64,000 nt of DNA, taken from the NCBI RefSeq assembly GCF_949296715.1, contig NZ_CASFQD010000002.1, forward strand, positions 5,448-69,447, in the 5' to 3' direction. The notes under the pieces were generated by a model. That model had not been told where the DNA came from. It did no database searches and was given only the letters and a program-made list of their open reading frames with translations. This document shows, piece after piece, positions 40,058-48,391 of the stretch. A program made the translations under genes and the position numbers. Origin of the DNA: an uncultured Alistipes sp. Its GTDB lineage: Bacteria > Bacteroidota > Bacteroidia > Bacteroidales > Rikenellaceae. Within the stretch, counting starts at the first letter, position 1. Each line of letters begins with the position of its first letter.

Positions 40058-40873
40058 ATGCAACGGAGAGCGAAAAAAGGAGAATATGCGCTGGTGACGG
40101 GGGCCTCGTCGGGAATCGGCCGGGCCTATGCCGCACAGCTGGCCGCACTGGGTTACGGCGTGGTGCTGGTGAGCAATCGCGAGGAGGAGAACCGCACGGC
40201 CGCCGGGGAGATTGCCCGGCAGTACGGGGTCCGGACGCTGCCCCTCTGCCTGGACCTTGCCCGGGAGGATGCCGCGCAGCGGCTCCATGACGAGACCGCA
40301 CGCCGCGGACTGGATATCGCCGTACTGGTCTGCAACGCCGGGATGCTGCTCTTCGGACTGACCGAGACGACGCCGCCCGAGCGCCTGCGCACGATCGTCG
40401 CGCTGCACTGCACGACCCCTGCGCTGCTGTGCCGCCTCTACGCCCCCGAGCTGGTGCGGCGCGGCGGCGGGGCGATCCTGCTCATGTCGTCGGCCACGGC
40501 CTGGATGCCCTATCCGACGATTGCGGCCTATGCCGCGACGAAGAGTTTTCTGCGCAGTTTCGCCCGTTCGCTCGACAGCGAGCTCCGCGGCCGGGGCGTG
40601 CATGTCACGGCGGTCTATCCCGGGGCTGTCGATACGCCGCTCTACGACCTGCCCGATACGTGGCGCCGCCGCCTGCGCCGCTGGGACGTGATGCTCCCGC
40701 CCGACACGGTGGCCCGCAAGGGGTTGAAGGCGCTCTTCCGCGGGCGGCACCGCTGCATCCCGGGTCTTTGCACGAAACTGTGCGTCGCCCTCTGCCGGAT
40801 CATCCCGGCGGCGGCGATCCGTCCCGCCCTGCGCATCCCGGCCGTCCGCCGGCTGCTGCAATGGACCGAATGA
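40058..40873 (+). CDS. short-chain dehydrogenase/reductase, resembles the SDR at 13.6 kb
   Basis: A 271-residue SDR. TGASSGIG is at 14-21, CNAG at 92-95, and the catalytic Ser144/145, Tyr158 and Lys162 are present (MSSAT; YAATK). The C-terminal part (RKGLKALFRGRHRCIPGL...C-x4-C-R-I-I-P, then an R-rich end) aligns by eye with that of the SDR at 13605-14612 (ARRGLRALWRGRRTVVP...PLCKLLP), so the two are probably homologues of the same subgroup. This one lacks the Ala/Pro/Glu extension. The ATG at 40058 was chosen because it gives the normal SDR start. It is monocistronic. Substrate unknown. Confidence 0.88.
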   Translation: MQRRAKKGEYALVTGASSGIGRAYAAQLAALGYGVVLVSNREEENRTAAGEIARQYGVRTLPLCLDLAREDAAQRLHDETARRGLDIAVLVCNAGMLLFGLTETTPPERLRTIVALHCTTPALLCRLYAPELVRRGGGAILLMSSATAWMPYPTIAAYAATKSFLRSFARSLDSELRGRGVHVTAVYPGAVDTPLYDLPDTWRRRLRRWDVMLPPDTVARKGLKALFRGRHRCIPGLCTKLCVALCRIIPAAAIRPALRIPAVRRLLQWTE

Positions 40874-40917
40874 CCGCTGCCGGGGCGTTCCTCGCCGGTC
40901 GCTTCTACGGAATATGC

Positions 40918-40947
40918 ACAGGGCCGCCCTCGCAAGGGCGGCCCTGC
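40918..40947 (+). terminator. hairpin after the SDR gene
   Basis: A 12-bp GC-rich stem (40919-40930 with 40935-40946) with a CGCA loop lies between the convergent SDR and phosphatase genes. It has no U-run. Confidence 0.55.
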
Positions 40948-40976
40948 CGTTTGCAGCGGCGCAGCAACACAGTGAA

Positions 40977-41639
40977 TCAGTCGGCGAGCAGGAGGTCGAG
41001 CCCCGGCAGGTCGGCGAACGTCGCACCGATCACGTCGGCATCCGTCTCGCGCTCGAGCACCTCGTGCGGCAGTGTCGTCGCAAGTGCCACGACCCGTCCG
41101 GCTCCGGCCCGCCGTGCCGATTCGATGCCCGCCTTGGCATCCTCGAAGACGACGCAGTCGGCCGGGGACATGCCGAGTGCCGCGGCGGCCGTGAGGTAGA
41201 TCTCCGGATCGGGCTTGCAGCGCGTCACCCGGTCGCCCGAGATGCGGGCGTCGAAAAATTCCCCGATGCGGCACTTCTCCAGCACGAAATCGACATTCGC
41301 GCGGCAGCCCGACGACCCCACGGCGCAGCGCACACCCGCCGCGCGCAGCGACTCGAGCAGCGCGACGAGTCCCTCGACGGGGTGGATTTCCGGGGCGTAG
41401 ATTTCGCGGTAGATCGCCTCCTTCTCCTCGGCCAGCGACGCCAGGCCCCGCTCGCGGAGCACCTCCGCGGGCATGATCAGGCGCATGATGTCGTCGTTGC
41501 CCATGCCGAAGGCCTGCGAGAGCTTCTCCTTCCAGCCCGTGACGCCGTAGCGCGCGCAGAAGATTTCAAAGGCGCGGATATGCGCCTGCGTATTGTCGAC
41601 GAGCGTGCCGTCCATATCGAAAAGCGCAGCTCTCTTCAT
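40977..41639 (-). CDS. HAD-IA hydrolase, beta-phosphoglucomutase/phosphatase-like
   Basis: A 220-residue HAD protein. Motif I is FDMDGTLVDN (Asp nucleophile at 8, acid at 10), motif II is the Ser in VGSSGC near 108, then KPDPEIY (motif III Lys) and VVFEDAKAGI (motif IV acids). A helical cap lies between I and II. It could be a mutase or a sugar phosphatase; the sequence does not decide. It lies 79 nt after pepD and may be co-transcribed. Confidence 0.92.
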   Translation of the reverse strand: MKRAALFDMDGTLVDNTQAHIRAFEIFCARYGVTGWKEKLSQAFGMGNDDIMRLIMPAEVLRERGLASLAEEKEAIYREIYAPEIHPVEGLVALLESLRAAGVRCAVGSSGCRANVDFVLEKCRIGEFFDARISGDRVTRCKPDPEIYLTAAAALGMSPADCVVFEDAKAGIESARRAGAGRVVALATTLPHEVLERETDADVIGATFADLPGLDLLLAD

Positions 41640-41718
41640 GATCGTTTCATTTCCATTTTATCAGTCGCAAAGAATCGACGGAAGGCCTTGCGGCCCTCCG
41701 TCGGTAATCGGGATATTC

Positions 41719-43170
41719 CTACAGGGTTTTGAGCACCTCGAGCAGCAGCGCCCAGAACTTGGGTACCGTGGCGATCTCGAGCCGTTCGTCGGGCGAGTGC
41801 ACGCCGCGCAGCGTCGGGCCGAACGAGACCATCTCCAGGTCGGGGTACTTCTCGAGGAAGAGCCCGCACTCCAGTCCCGCGTGGATGGCCCGCACCTTGG
41901 GTTCCGCGGCGAAGAGGCGCTCGTAGGCGCTGACGGTCACCTTCAGCAGCTCCGAGTCGGGATTGGGCGCCCAGCCCGGGTAGCCGTCCGAATGGGCGAC
42001 GTCGGCCCCGGCCAGCGCGAAGACCGACTCGACCATCTGCATGACGTAGGTCTTGGCGCTCTCGACCGACGAACGCTGCGACGAGGTGACGACAATGCGG
42101 TTGTCCGACTCGAACTTCACCGACGCGAGGTTTGTCGAGGTCTCGACGAGGCCCGGCACGGCGAACGACATGGCGATGACGCCGTTGGGCACGCCGACGA
42201 GCGAGTAGACCAGCCCGAACTGCGTCTTGCGGTCGAGCACCTCGTCCACCTCGGGCATCTCGTTGAGCGTGATGCGGAAATTGGGCTCGCGGTGCTTGAA
42301 CTCGGCCTCCATGTCGGCGGCGAAGAGGCGGTAGCGCTTGATGAAGTCCTCCTTGTAGCGTGTCGGCACGCCGAAGATGGCGTAGGCCTCGCGCGGGATG
42401 GCGTTGCGCAGGTTGCCGCCGCAGAAGTAGCTCAGGCGCAGCTCGCAGCTCTGCATGCCGTCCCACAGCAGGCGTGCGACGGTCTTGTTCGAGTTGACGC
42501 GCCCCTTGTCGATGTCGTCGCCCGAGTGTCCGCCCAGCAGGTCGGAGACGTCGACGCGGAAGAACGAGTAGTTCTTCGGCGCGGGCTCCATCGTGTAGCG
42601 GAACGTGGCGATCGTGTCGATGCCGCCCGCGCAGCCGATGAAGATCTCGCCCTCGTCCTCCGAGTCGAGGTTGATGAGGTATTTGCCCGAGAGCATCCCC
42701 TCGCCCAGCTCGAAGGCACCCGTCAGGCCCGTCTCCTCGTCGACGGTGAAGAGCGCCTCGACGGGTCCGTGCTCGACCGCGGGGTCGATCAGCGCGGCCA
42801 GCGCCGCGGCCATGCCGATGCCGCAGTCGGCACCGAGCGTCGTCCCTTCGGCCTTGACCCACCCGTCCTCGATGCGCGTGCGGATGGCGTCGTGCTCGAA
42901 GTCGAACTCCACGTCGGAGTTCTTCTCGCAGACCATGTCCATGTGGGCCTGGAGAATGACCGTCGGGCGATCCTCGTAGCCCGGCGTGGCGGGCTTGCGC
43001 ATCACGACGTTGCCGATGGCGTCCTTGCGGTAGTCGATGTGGTGCTGTTTGGCGAAGTCGACCAGAAAGTCGATGATCCGGCCCTCCTTCTTCGAGGGAC
43101 GCGGCACGCGCGTGATGGCATCGAACTGTTCCCAGACGATGCGGGGTTCCAGTGAGGTGATTTCCGACAT
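41719..43170 (-). CDS. pepD: aminoacyl-histidine dipeptidase (PepD, M20 family)
   Basis: A 483-residue zinc dipeptidase. Metal ligands fit HMDMV (His near 76), the Asp in GADCGIGMA, the catalytic DEETGLTGAF pair and a later EFK-H region. A dimerisation domain is inserted in the middle. The family hydrolyses carnosine-type and other Xaa-His dipeptides in the cytoplasm. The ATG at 43170 lies 19 nt from the -7 box at 43190-43197. Confidence 0.95.
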   Translation of the reverse strand: MSEITSLEPRIVWEQFDAITRVPRPSKKEGRIIDFLVDFAKQHHIDYRKDAIGNVVMRKPATPGYEDRPTVILQAHMDMVCEKNSDVEFDFEHDAIRTRIEDGWVKAEGTTLGADCGIGMAAALAALIDPAVEHGPVEALFTVDEETGLTGAFELGEGMLSGKYLINLDSEDEGEIFIGCAGGIDTIATFRYTMEPAPKNYSFFRVDVSDLLGGHSGDDIDKGRVNSNKTVARLLWDGMQSCELRLSYFCGGNLRNAIPREAYAIFGVPTRYKEDFIKRYRLFAADMEAEFKHREPNFRITLNEMPEVDEVLDRKTQFGLVYSLVGVPNGVIAMSFAVPGLVETSTNLASVKFESDNRIVVTSSQRSSVESAKTYVMQMVESVFALAGADVAHSDGYPGWAPNPDSELLKVTVSAYERLFAAEPKVRAIHAGLECGLFLEKYPDLEMVSFGPTLRGVHSPDERLEIATVPKFWALLLEVLKTL

Positions 43171-43189
43171 AGCGAATACAGGTTTTTCG

Positions 43190-43197
43190 CAAAAATA
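43190..43197 (-). promoter_or_regulatory. -7 box (TATTTTTG, minus strand) of pepD
   Basis: CAAAAATA reads TATTTTTG on the minus strand, 19 nt before the pepD ATG. It is back to back with the ispF promoter. Confidence 0.65.
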
Positions 43198-43208
43198 AAA
43201 AATTTTCC

Positions 43209-43216
43209 TAACTTTG
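43209..43216 (+). promoter_or_regulatory. -7 box (TAACTTTG) of ispF
   Basis: The box is 20 nt before the ispF ATG and divergent from the pepD box. Confidence 0.65.
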
Positions 43217-43236
43217 ACAAAAGTAATGACACGATT

Positions 43237-43716
43237 ATGGAGTTCAGAATAGGACACGGATACGACGTGCACGCCCTCTCCGACGGCCTGCGGCTGGTGC
43301 TCGGGGGCGTGGAGATTCCCCACACGCAGGGGTTTGTCGCCCACTCGGACGGCGACGTGGCGATCCACGCCGTGTGCGACGCGCTGCTGGGTGCCGCGGC
43401 GCTGGGCGACATCGGGCTGCACTTTCCCGATACGTCGGACGACTACGCCGGCATCGACTCGAAAGTGCTGCTGGGCCGCGTGGCGGCGATGCTGCGCGAA
43501 CGGGGCTACGAGATCGGCAATGTCGACTGCACGATCCGCATGCAGCGGCCCAAACTGCGGCCCTACATCGACGCCATGCGCGCGGCAATGGCCGGGGCGA
43601 TGGGGATCGACACGGAGCGCGTGTCGGTCAAGGCGACGACGACCGAACACCTCGGTTTCGAAGGGCGCGAGGAGGGGGTCTCGGTCTCGGCCGTGGCGCT
43701 GATATTCAGACCCTGA
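43237..43716 (+). CDS. ispF: 2-C-methyl-D-erythritol 2,4-cyclodiphosphate synthase
   Basis: A 159-residue enzyme of the MEP isoprenoid pathway that cyclises CDP-ME 2-phosphate and releases CMP. The zinc ligands lie in GHGYDVH (7-13) and the later HSDGDVAIHA stretch; DIGLHFPDTSD and KATTTEHLGFEGREEG complete the signature. Normal length. It is transcribed alone. Confidence 0.97.
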   Translation: MEFRIGHGYDVHALSDGLRLVLGGVEIPHTQGFVAHSDGDVAIHAVCDALLGAAALGDIGLHFPDTSDDYAGIDSKVLLGRVAAMLRERGYEIGNVDCTIRMQRPKLRPYIDAMRAAMAGAMGIDTERVSVKATTTEHLGFEGREEGVSVSAVALIFRP

Positions 43717-44047
43717 CGCAAAGACCTCCACAATATGATTATTCATCGACACCAAATAGACACAATTACAAACAAAAGCACATGAGAGAATAAAAGCATT
43801 ACGCTAACGCCTGGCAGGCGAAACATACATAGATACGCATCGGCTTTTCTACTTGCATCAGAAAATTGGACACTTTCTAACAAGTAAGGAACTAAAGTTG
43901 ATGCTCGTGCTGTTTTTCAGCGCGGGCATTTCTTCTGTCTTACTTGTGGGTCGTCCAATACCTCTGATGCAGACAAAAGATATTGTCCGCGTTTCTCTTT
44001 TGTATTTCTTTCAGACACAGGAAACAGCACGTGACCCCCATATTATT
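43717..44047. other. AT-rich intergenic stretch before the small HTH gene
   Basis: After ispF the base composition drops sharply and stays AT-rich up to about 44800. The stretch holds a short hairpin near 43810 (GCCT/AGGC) and an uninterrupted hydrophobic reading frame from 43853 that joins the HTH gene in frame. No standard -7 box is seen, so a longer protein starting at a TTG (43853) is not excluded. Confidence 0.4.
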
Positions 44048-44296
44048 ATGATCCATATCGGACAACTCATTGAAGCGGAACTTCGCCGTCAGGAAAGGAC
44101 CATTACGTGGTTTGCAAAAAAGCTTTTTTGCGATCGAACCAACGTGTATAATATCTTCAAACGCCAAAGTATCGATACGGAAACCTTATTAAGAATATCC
44201 CAAATTCTGCATCATGATTTTTTTGTCCATTATAGGGAAGAAATAGAAAATCATATCGAGGACCCACTTTCGGATCCACAGAATGGCAAACCGTGA
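44048..44296 (+). CDS. small HTH protein of Bacteroidota type (XRE-like)
   Basis: An 82-residue protein. MIHIGQLIEAELRRQERTITW is followed by FAKKLFCDRTNVYNIFKRQ, with helices that fit a lambda-repressor-like HTH, and DTETLLRISQILHHDFF is typical of a compact regulator family common in gut Bacteroidota. The ATG at 44048 was chosen because homologous patterns start at this Met; the frame stays open for 65 more codons upstream. AT-rich composition and the neighbouring lipoprotein gene suggest an acquired piece. The target is unknown. Confidence 0.7.
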   Translation: MIHIGQLIEAELRRQERTITWFAKKLFCDRTNVYNIFKRQSIDTETLLRISQILHHDFFVHYREEIENHIEDPLSDPQNGKP

Positions 44297-44363
44297 AAAA
44301 ATTACCACACTCCTGTGTATGAATACACAACACAAGCCACTCGCACAAAATTTCAAATCTGGT

Positions 44364-44371
44364 TACTTTTG
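44364..44371 (+). promoter_or_regulatory. -7 box (TACTTTTG) of the small lipoprotein gene
   Basis: TACTTTTG is 21 nt before the ATG at 44393. Confidence 0.65.
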
Positions 44372-44392
44372 TGATGATAAAATACTTATACT

Positions 44393-44782
44393 ATGAAAAA
44401 ACTAAACTATCTTCTAATGATGTTTGTGGCTGCATTTGTCATGTGCTCTTTCTCTGCATGCAGTGATGATAAAGATGACGCCCCATCAACTTATTCTGCA
44501 ATTGTCGGCAGCTGGCAGCAAACCAACACGGCAGGAACTCTTATCACGGTTAAATTCAACTCAAACAAAACCGGATCCATCAAATATGTTTATCCTAACG
44601 GGTCGGGAGATTCAACTGAAAATTTTGAATACGATTACCGAGAGGCCGAAAGATATTTAACCATCATCGGTTCGCAGTTGGAGGGATATTACGATGTCAC
44701 AATAACAGCCAACAAACTGCAACTGCATTATGTTGATGCAAGCAATGATGAGTTATATTACGAATTTACAAGAGTCAATTAA
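44393..44782 (+). CDS. small lipoprotein, lipocalin-like
   Basis: A 129-residue protein. The signal peptide has a basic start and a Met/Phe/Ala core and ends in the lipobox FSAC (Cys23). The mature start is Asp-rich (SDDKDD), the usual surface-export-like tag in Bacteroidota, followed by a small beta-barrel-like domain starting IVGSWQQTN and ending YYEFTRV, as in lipocalin-like proteins. Composition is AT-rich. It is monocistronic; function unknown. Confidence 0.78.
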   Translation: MKKLNYLLMMFVAAFVMCSFSACSDDKDDAPSTYSAIVGSWQQTNTAGTLITVKFNSNKTGSIKYVYPNGSGDSTENFEYDYREAERYLTIIGSQLEGYYDVTITANKLQLHYVDASNDELYYEFTRVN

Positions 44783-44800
44783 TTAAATTAAATAATAAAG

Positions 44801-44836
44801 ACAAAGGCTGATCTCGTGAGCGGGGTCAGCCTTTGT
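44801..44836. terminator. terminator between the convergent lipoprotein and DUF4251 genes
   Basis: An 11-bp stem ACAAAGGCTGA/TCAGCCTTTGT (44801-44811 with 44826-44836) has a 14-nt loop. The U-run is better on the minus strand (plus-strand AATAATAAAG to the left). Confidence 0.65.
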
Positions 44837-44872
44837 GCTTGTTTTCCGGCAGCGCATGCCGCGGTGCGGGTG

Positions 44873-45418
44873 TCAGTAGACTTTCGAGATCGTGCCGGTG
44901 TACTGCACGGGGTTGTACCACGGGTTGGTGATCGTGAGGTTCGCACCGCCCGTGCGGGAGAAAATCTCGAAGGTGAAGGTGTAGGTCGAGGCCGAGAAGA
45001 GCGACGTCGAGAAGGTCACCATCCTCCCCTCGTGGGTCTGCTCGGAGGTGTAGCCCGTCAGGTTGGAGACCGTGTAGTTGATGACCGTCGAGTAGTAGGG
45101 CGGCACGTACCCCTTGACATAGGGCAGGCAGATGTCCGCCGTGCCGTCCCAGATCTGGACGCTGAAGGCCGGGTTCATGATCTGGCGCATGGGACCTGCG
45201 GGCTGCTGCTGCATGGTCTGGGGGTTGAACTGGAAGTTGCGCGACAGCACGAGCGAGTCGGTGAACTTCTCGTACTCGGCGATGCGGTCCGCACGGCGTT
45301 TCTCACGCACCTCGCGGCGCTCCTGCTTGGGCGACAGAACCTGCTTCTGTCCGATCACGGTGAAGGCCGCGACACACAGCAGCAGGCCCGTGACAACGAT
45401 AAAGACTGTTTTTTTCAT
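44873..45418 (-). CDS. DUF4251 family exported protein
   Basis: A 181-residue protein. The signal peptide runs to about residue 24 (VIGQ), then a short charged coiled stretch (KQERREVREKRRADRIAEY) and a beta-rich domain containing CLPYVKGYVPPYYST and a closing Thr/Tyr-rich strand pair, which fits DUF4251. Function is unknown. A sigma-54-like sequence lies at 45448-45464, 30 nt before the ATG; otherwise it could be read from uvrA, 51 nt upstream. Confidence 0.8.
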   Translation of the reverse strand: MKKTVFIVVTGLLLCVAAFTVIGQKQVLSPKQERREVREKRRADRIAEYEKFTDSLVLSRNFQFNPQTMQQQPAGPMRQIMNPAFSVQIWDGTADICLPYVKGYVPPYYSTVINYTVSNLTGYTSEQTHEGRMVTFSTSLFSASTYTFTFEIFSRTGGANLTITNPWYNPVQYTGTISKVY

Positions 45419-45447
45419 AGCACATAGGGTGTTGGTACGGCTATGAA

Positions 45448-45464
45448 ATGCAAAATCAGTGCCT
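45448..45464 (-). promoter_or_regulatory. possible sigma-54 promoter (AGGCAC-N5-TTGCAT) of the DUF4251 gene
   Basis: On the minus strand the sequence AGGCAC, 5 nt, TTGCAT matches the sigma-54 consensus TGGCAC-N5-TTGCW in both invariant dinucleotides (GG at -24, GC at -12). The same 13-nt core recurs upstream of the channel gene at 52583-52599. No TAnnTTTG box is present here. Confidence 0.4.
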
Positions 45465-45469
45465 GACTG

Positions 45470-48292
45470 CTAAAGTCCCAGTTTTTTCAGGAATTGTCCC
45501 GTGTAGCTGCGTGCGCACTGCGCCACCTCGTGGGGCGTTCCCGCGGCGATGATCTCGCCGCCGGCGGCGCCTCCCTCGGGGCCGATGTCGATCAGGTGGT
45601 CGGCCACCTTGATGACGTCGAGGTTGTGTTCGATGACGATCACCGTGTTGCCGCGGTCGACGAGCTTGTTCAGCACCTCCAGCAGCAGGCGGATGTCCTC
45701 GAAGTGGAGCCCCGTCGTCGGCTCGTCCAGAATGTAGAGCGTGCGCCCCGTGTCGCGCTTCGAGAGCTCGGCCGAGAGCTTGATGCGCTGGCTCTCGCCG
45801 CCCGAGAGGGTCGTGCAGGGCTGCCCGAGGGTCAGGTAGCCGAGGCCCACCTCCTGAATGGCCCGCAGTTTCTGGTGGATGTTCGGGATGTTCTCGAAGA
45901 ACTCCACGGCCATGTTGACCGTCATGTTCAGCACGTCGTCGATGTTCTTGCCCTTGTAGCGTACTTCGAGCGTCTCGCGGTTGTAGCGGTGGCCGCCGCA
46001 GGCGCGGCAGCGCACGTAGACGTCCGGCAGGAAGTTCATCTCGATGGTCTGCACGCCCGCGCCGCGGCACTCCTCGCACCGCCCGCCCTTGACGTTGAAC
46101 GAGAAGCGCCCCGCCTTGAAGCCGCGCACCTGCGCGTCGGGCGTCATCTCGAAGAGCTTGCGGATGTCGGCGAAGACGTTGGAGTAGGTCGCGGGATTCG
46201 AACGCGGCGTGCGGCCGATGGGCGACTGGTCCACGACGACGAGCTTGTCGATGTGCTCGATTCCCTCGATCGAGTCGTATGCGAGCGGCTGGTCCAGCGA
46301 GCGGTAGAGCGCCCGGCTCAGAATGGGCCGCAGCGTCTCGTTGACGAGCGTCGACTTACCCGAGCCGCTCACGCCCGTCACGCAGATGAACTTGCCGAGC
46401 GGGAACTCCGCGTCGATGCCCTTGAGGTTGTTGCCGCGGGCGCCGCGGATGACGATCCGCTCGCCCGTGCCGGGGCGCAGCGTCGCGGGTATCTCGATGC
46501 GGCGGCGCCCGGTGAGGTAGTCCGCCGTGATGGTGTCGGTCTTGAGGATGTCGTCGAACGTCCCCGCGGCGACGATCTGCCCGCCGCGGCGCCCGGCCTT
46601 CGGGCCCACGTCGACGATGAAGTCCGCGGCGCGCATCATGTCCTCGTCGTGCTCGACGACGATCACCGAGTTGCCGGCGTCGCGCAGCTCCTCGAGGCTG
46701 CGGATCAGGCGCTGGTTGTCGCGCTGGTGCAGCCCGATCGAGGGCTCGTCGAGGATGTAGAGCACGTTGACGAGCTTCGAGCCGATCTGCGTGGCGAGGC
46801 GGATGCGCTGGCTCTCGCCGCCCGAGAGCGAACGCGACGAGCGTGCGAGCGACAGGTAGCCCAGCCCCACGTCCATCAGGAAGCGCAGCCGCTCGCGGAT
46901 CTCCTTGACGATCTCCTGGGCGATCCGGCGCTCCTTTTCGGAAAGGTACTCCTCGATGTGGGACATCCAATGGGCGAACTCCTCGATCGAGAGGGCCGAG
47001 ACCTCGGCGATGTTCTTTCCGCCGATGCGGAACTGCAGGGCCTCCTTGCGCAGGCGCGTGCCGCCGCAGACCGAACACTTGCGGTAGACGAGGAACTGCT
47101 CGCGCCACTTCTGCCCGCGTTTGGACTCCTCGTCCTCCGTGCGGCCGATGTACTCGGCGACGCCCTCCCACGAGAGGAACTGCCGCCCGCCGGCCGGGGA
47201 GCTGAACTCCGAGAGGTCGACCGTCAGCGGCTCCGAATCGCCGTAGAGCACGGCGTTGAGCGCCTCCTCGGAGAAGGTCTCGATCGGATCGTCCAGCGTG
47301 AAGTCGTAGCGGCGGCCCAGCATCTCCAGAATGGCGAAGAGCATGTTGTTGCGGTACTTGCCCAGCGGTTCGACGGCCCCGTCGCGCAGCGAGAGCCGCT
47401 GGTCGGGGATGATCTTGGCCAGGTCGAAAACGGCCTCCTCGCCCAAACCGTTGCAGTGCGGGCAGGCGCCCTTGGGCGAGTTGAACGAGAAGGTGTGCGG
47501 CGCCGGGTCCTCGAAGGCGATGCCCGTCGAGGGGCACATCAGGTGGCGCGAGTAGAAGCGCTGCTGCTCGGTGCCGTAGTCGTAGACGGCCATCGTCCCC
47601 TTGCCCTGGCGCATTGCCTCCTTGAGCGAGGTCATCAGCCGCTCGCGCGACGCCTCGACGACCTGCAGCCGGTCGACGACCAGGTCGATCGTGTGGATCT
47701 TGTAGCGGTCGAGGCGCATGCCGGCCGATATTTCGCGGATTTCGCCGTCGATGCGGGCGTAGATGTAGCCCTTCTTGGCGAGCGTCTCGAAAAGTTCGCG
47801 GTAGTGGCCCTTGCGTCCCTTGACGACGGGGGCCATCAGGGCGATGCGCCGCCCGGTGAAGTTCTCCAGAATGAGCTCCGCGATGCGGTCGTCGGTGTAG
47901 TGGACCATCTCCTCGCCCGTGACGGGCGAATAGGCGCGCGACGCCCGCGCGTAGAGCAGACGCAGGAAGTCGTTGATTTCGGTGACGGTGCCGACCGTCG
48001 AACGAGGGTTCTTGTTGGTGGTCTTCTGCTCGATGGCCACCACGGGGCTCAAGCCCGTGATTTTGTCCACGTCGGGACGTTCCATCGTGCCGACGAACTG
48101 CCGGGCGTAGGTCGACAGCGTCTCCATGTAGCGGCGCTGCCCCTCGGCGTAGATTGTGTCGAAGGCCAGCGACGACTTGCCCGAGCCGCTCAACCCCGTG
48201 ATGACCACGAGCTTGTGGCGCGGAATCTCCAGATCGACGTTCTTCAGGTTGTGGACCCGGGCGCCGAGTATCTTGATCGTCTCTTCTTTCAT
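45470..48292 (-). CDS. uvrA: excinuclease ABC subunit UvrA
   Basis: A 940-residue DNA-damage sensor of nucleotide excision repair. Two ABC ATPase modules are present: Walker A GLSGSGKSSLAF near 31 and GVSGSGKSTLVNE near 645, and two LSGGESQRI signatures. Zinc-finger cysteines appear as CPHCNG (near 275), CSVCGG (about 405) and CEECRGAG...CRACGG (near 740). The start at 48292 (MKEETIKILGARVHNLKN) matches UvrA homologues; 18 nt upstream a second ATG would add six residues. Confidence 0.97.
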   Translation of the reverse strand: MKEETIKILGARVHNLKNVDLEIPRHKLVVITGLSGSGKSSLAFDTIYAEGQRRYMETLSTYARQFVGTMERPDVDKITGLSPVVAIEQKTTNKNPRSTVGTVTEINDFLRLLYARASRAYSPVTGEEMVHYTDDRIAELILENFTGRRIALMAPVVKGRKGHYRELFETLAKKGYIYARIDGEIREISAGMRLDRYKIHTIDLVVDRLQVVEASRERLMTSLKEAMRQGKGTMAVYDYGTEQQRFYSRHLMCPSTGIAFEDPAPHTFSFNSPKGACPHCNGLGEEAVFDLAKIIPDQRLSLRDGAVEPLGKYRNNMLFAILEMLGRRYDFTLDDPIETFSEEALNAVLYGDSEPLTVDLSEFSSPAGGRQFLSWEGVAEYIGRTEDEESKRGQKWREQFLVYRKCSVCGGTRLRKEALQFRIGGKNIAEVSALSIEEFAHWMSHIEEYLSEKERRIAQEIVKEIRERLRFLMDVGLGYLSLARSSRSLSGGESQRIRLATQIGSKLVNVLYILDEPSIGLHQRDNQRLIRSLEELRDAGNSVIVVEHDEDMMRAADFIVDVGPKAGRRGGQIVAAGTFDDILKTDTITADYLTGRRRIEIPATLRPGTGERIVIRGARGNNLKGIDAEFPLGKFICVTGVSGSGKSTLVNETLRPILSRALYRSLDQPLAYDSIEGIEHIDKLVVVDQSPIGRTPRSNPATYSNVFADIRKLFEMTPDAQVRGFKAGRFSFNVKGGRCEECRGAGVQTIEMNFLPDVYVRCRACGGHRYNRETLEVRYKGKNIDDVLNMTVNMAVEFFENIPNIHQKLRAIQEVGLGYLTLGQPCTTLSGGESQRIKLSAELSKRDTGRTLYILDEPTTGLHFEDIRLLLEVLNKLVDRGNTVIVIEHNLDVIKVADHLIDIGPEGGAAGGEIIAAGTPHEVAQCARSYTGQFLKKLGL

Positions 48293-48351
48293 TGCGCAAC
48301 GGTGCGGCACCTCTCCGTTCCCGTTTGGGGCGGTTGGGAGGTGCCGGACCG

Positions 48352-48359
48352 CAAAGATA
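48352..48359 (-). promoter_or_regulatory. -7 box (TATCTTTG, minus strand) of uvrA
   Basis: CAAAGATA reads TATCTTTG on the minus strand, 59 nt before the uvrA ATG. Confidence 0.7.
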
Positions 48360-48391
48360 CGACATCCGGGGCAAATCCGGAACCCCCGGGG

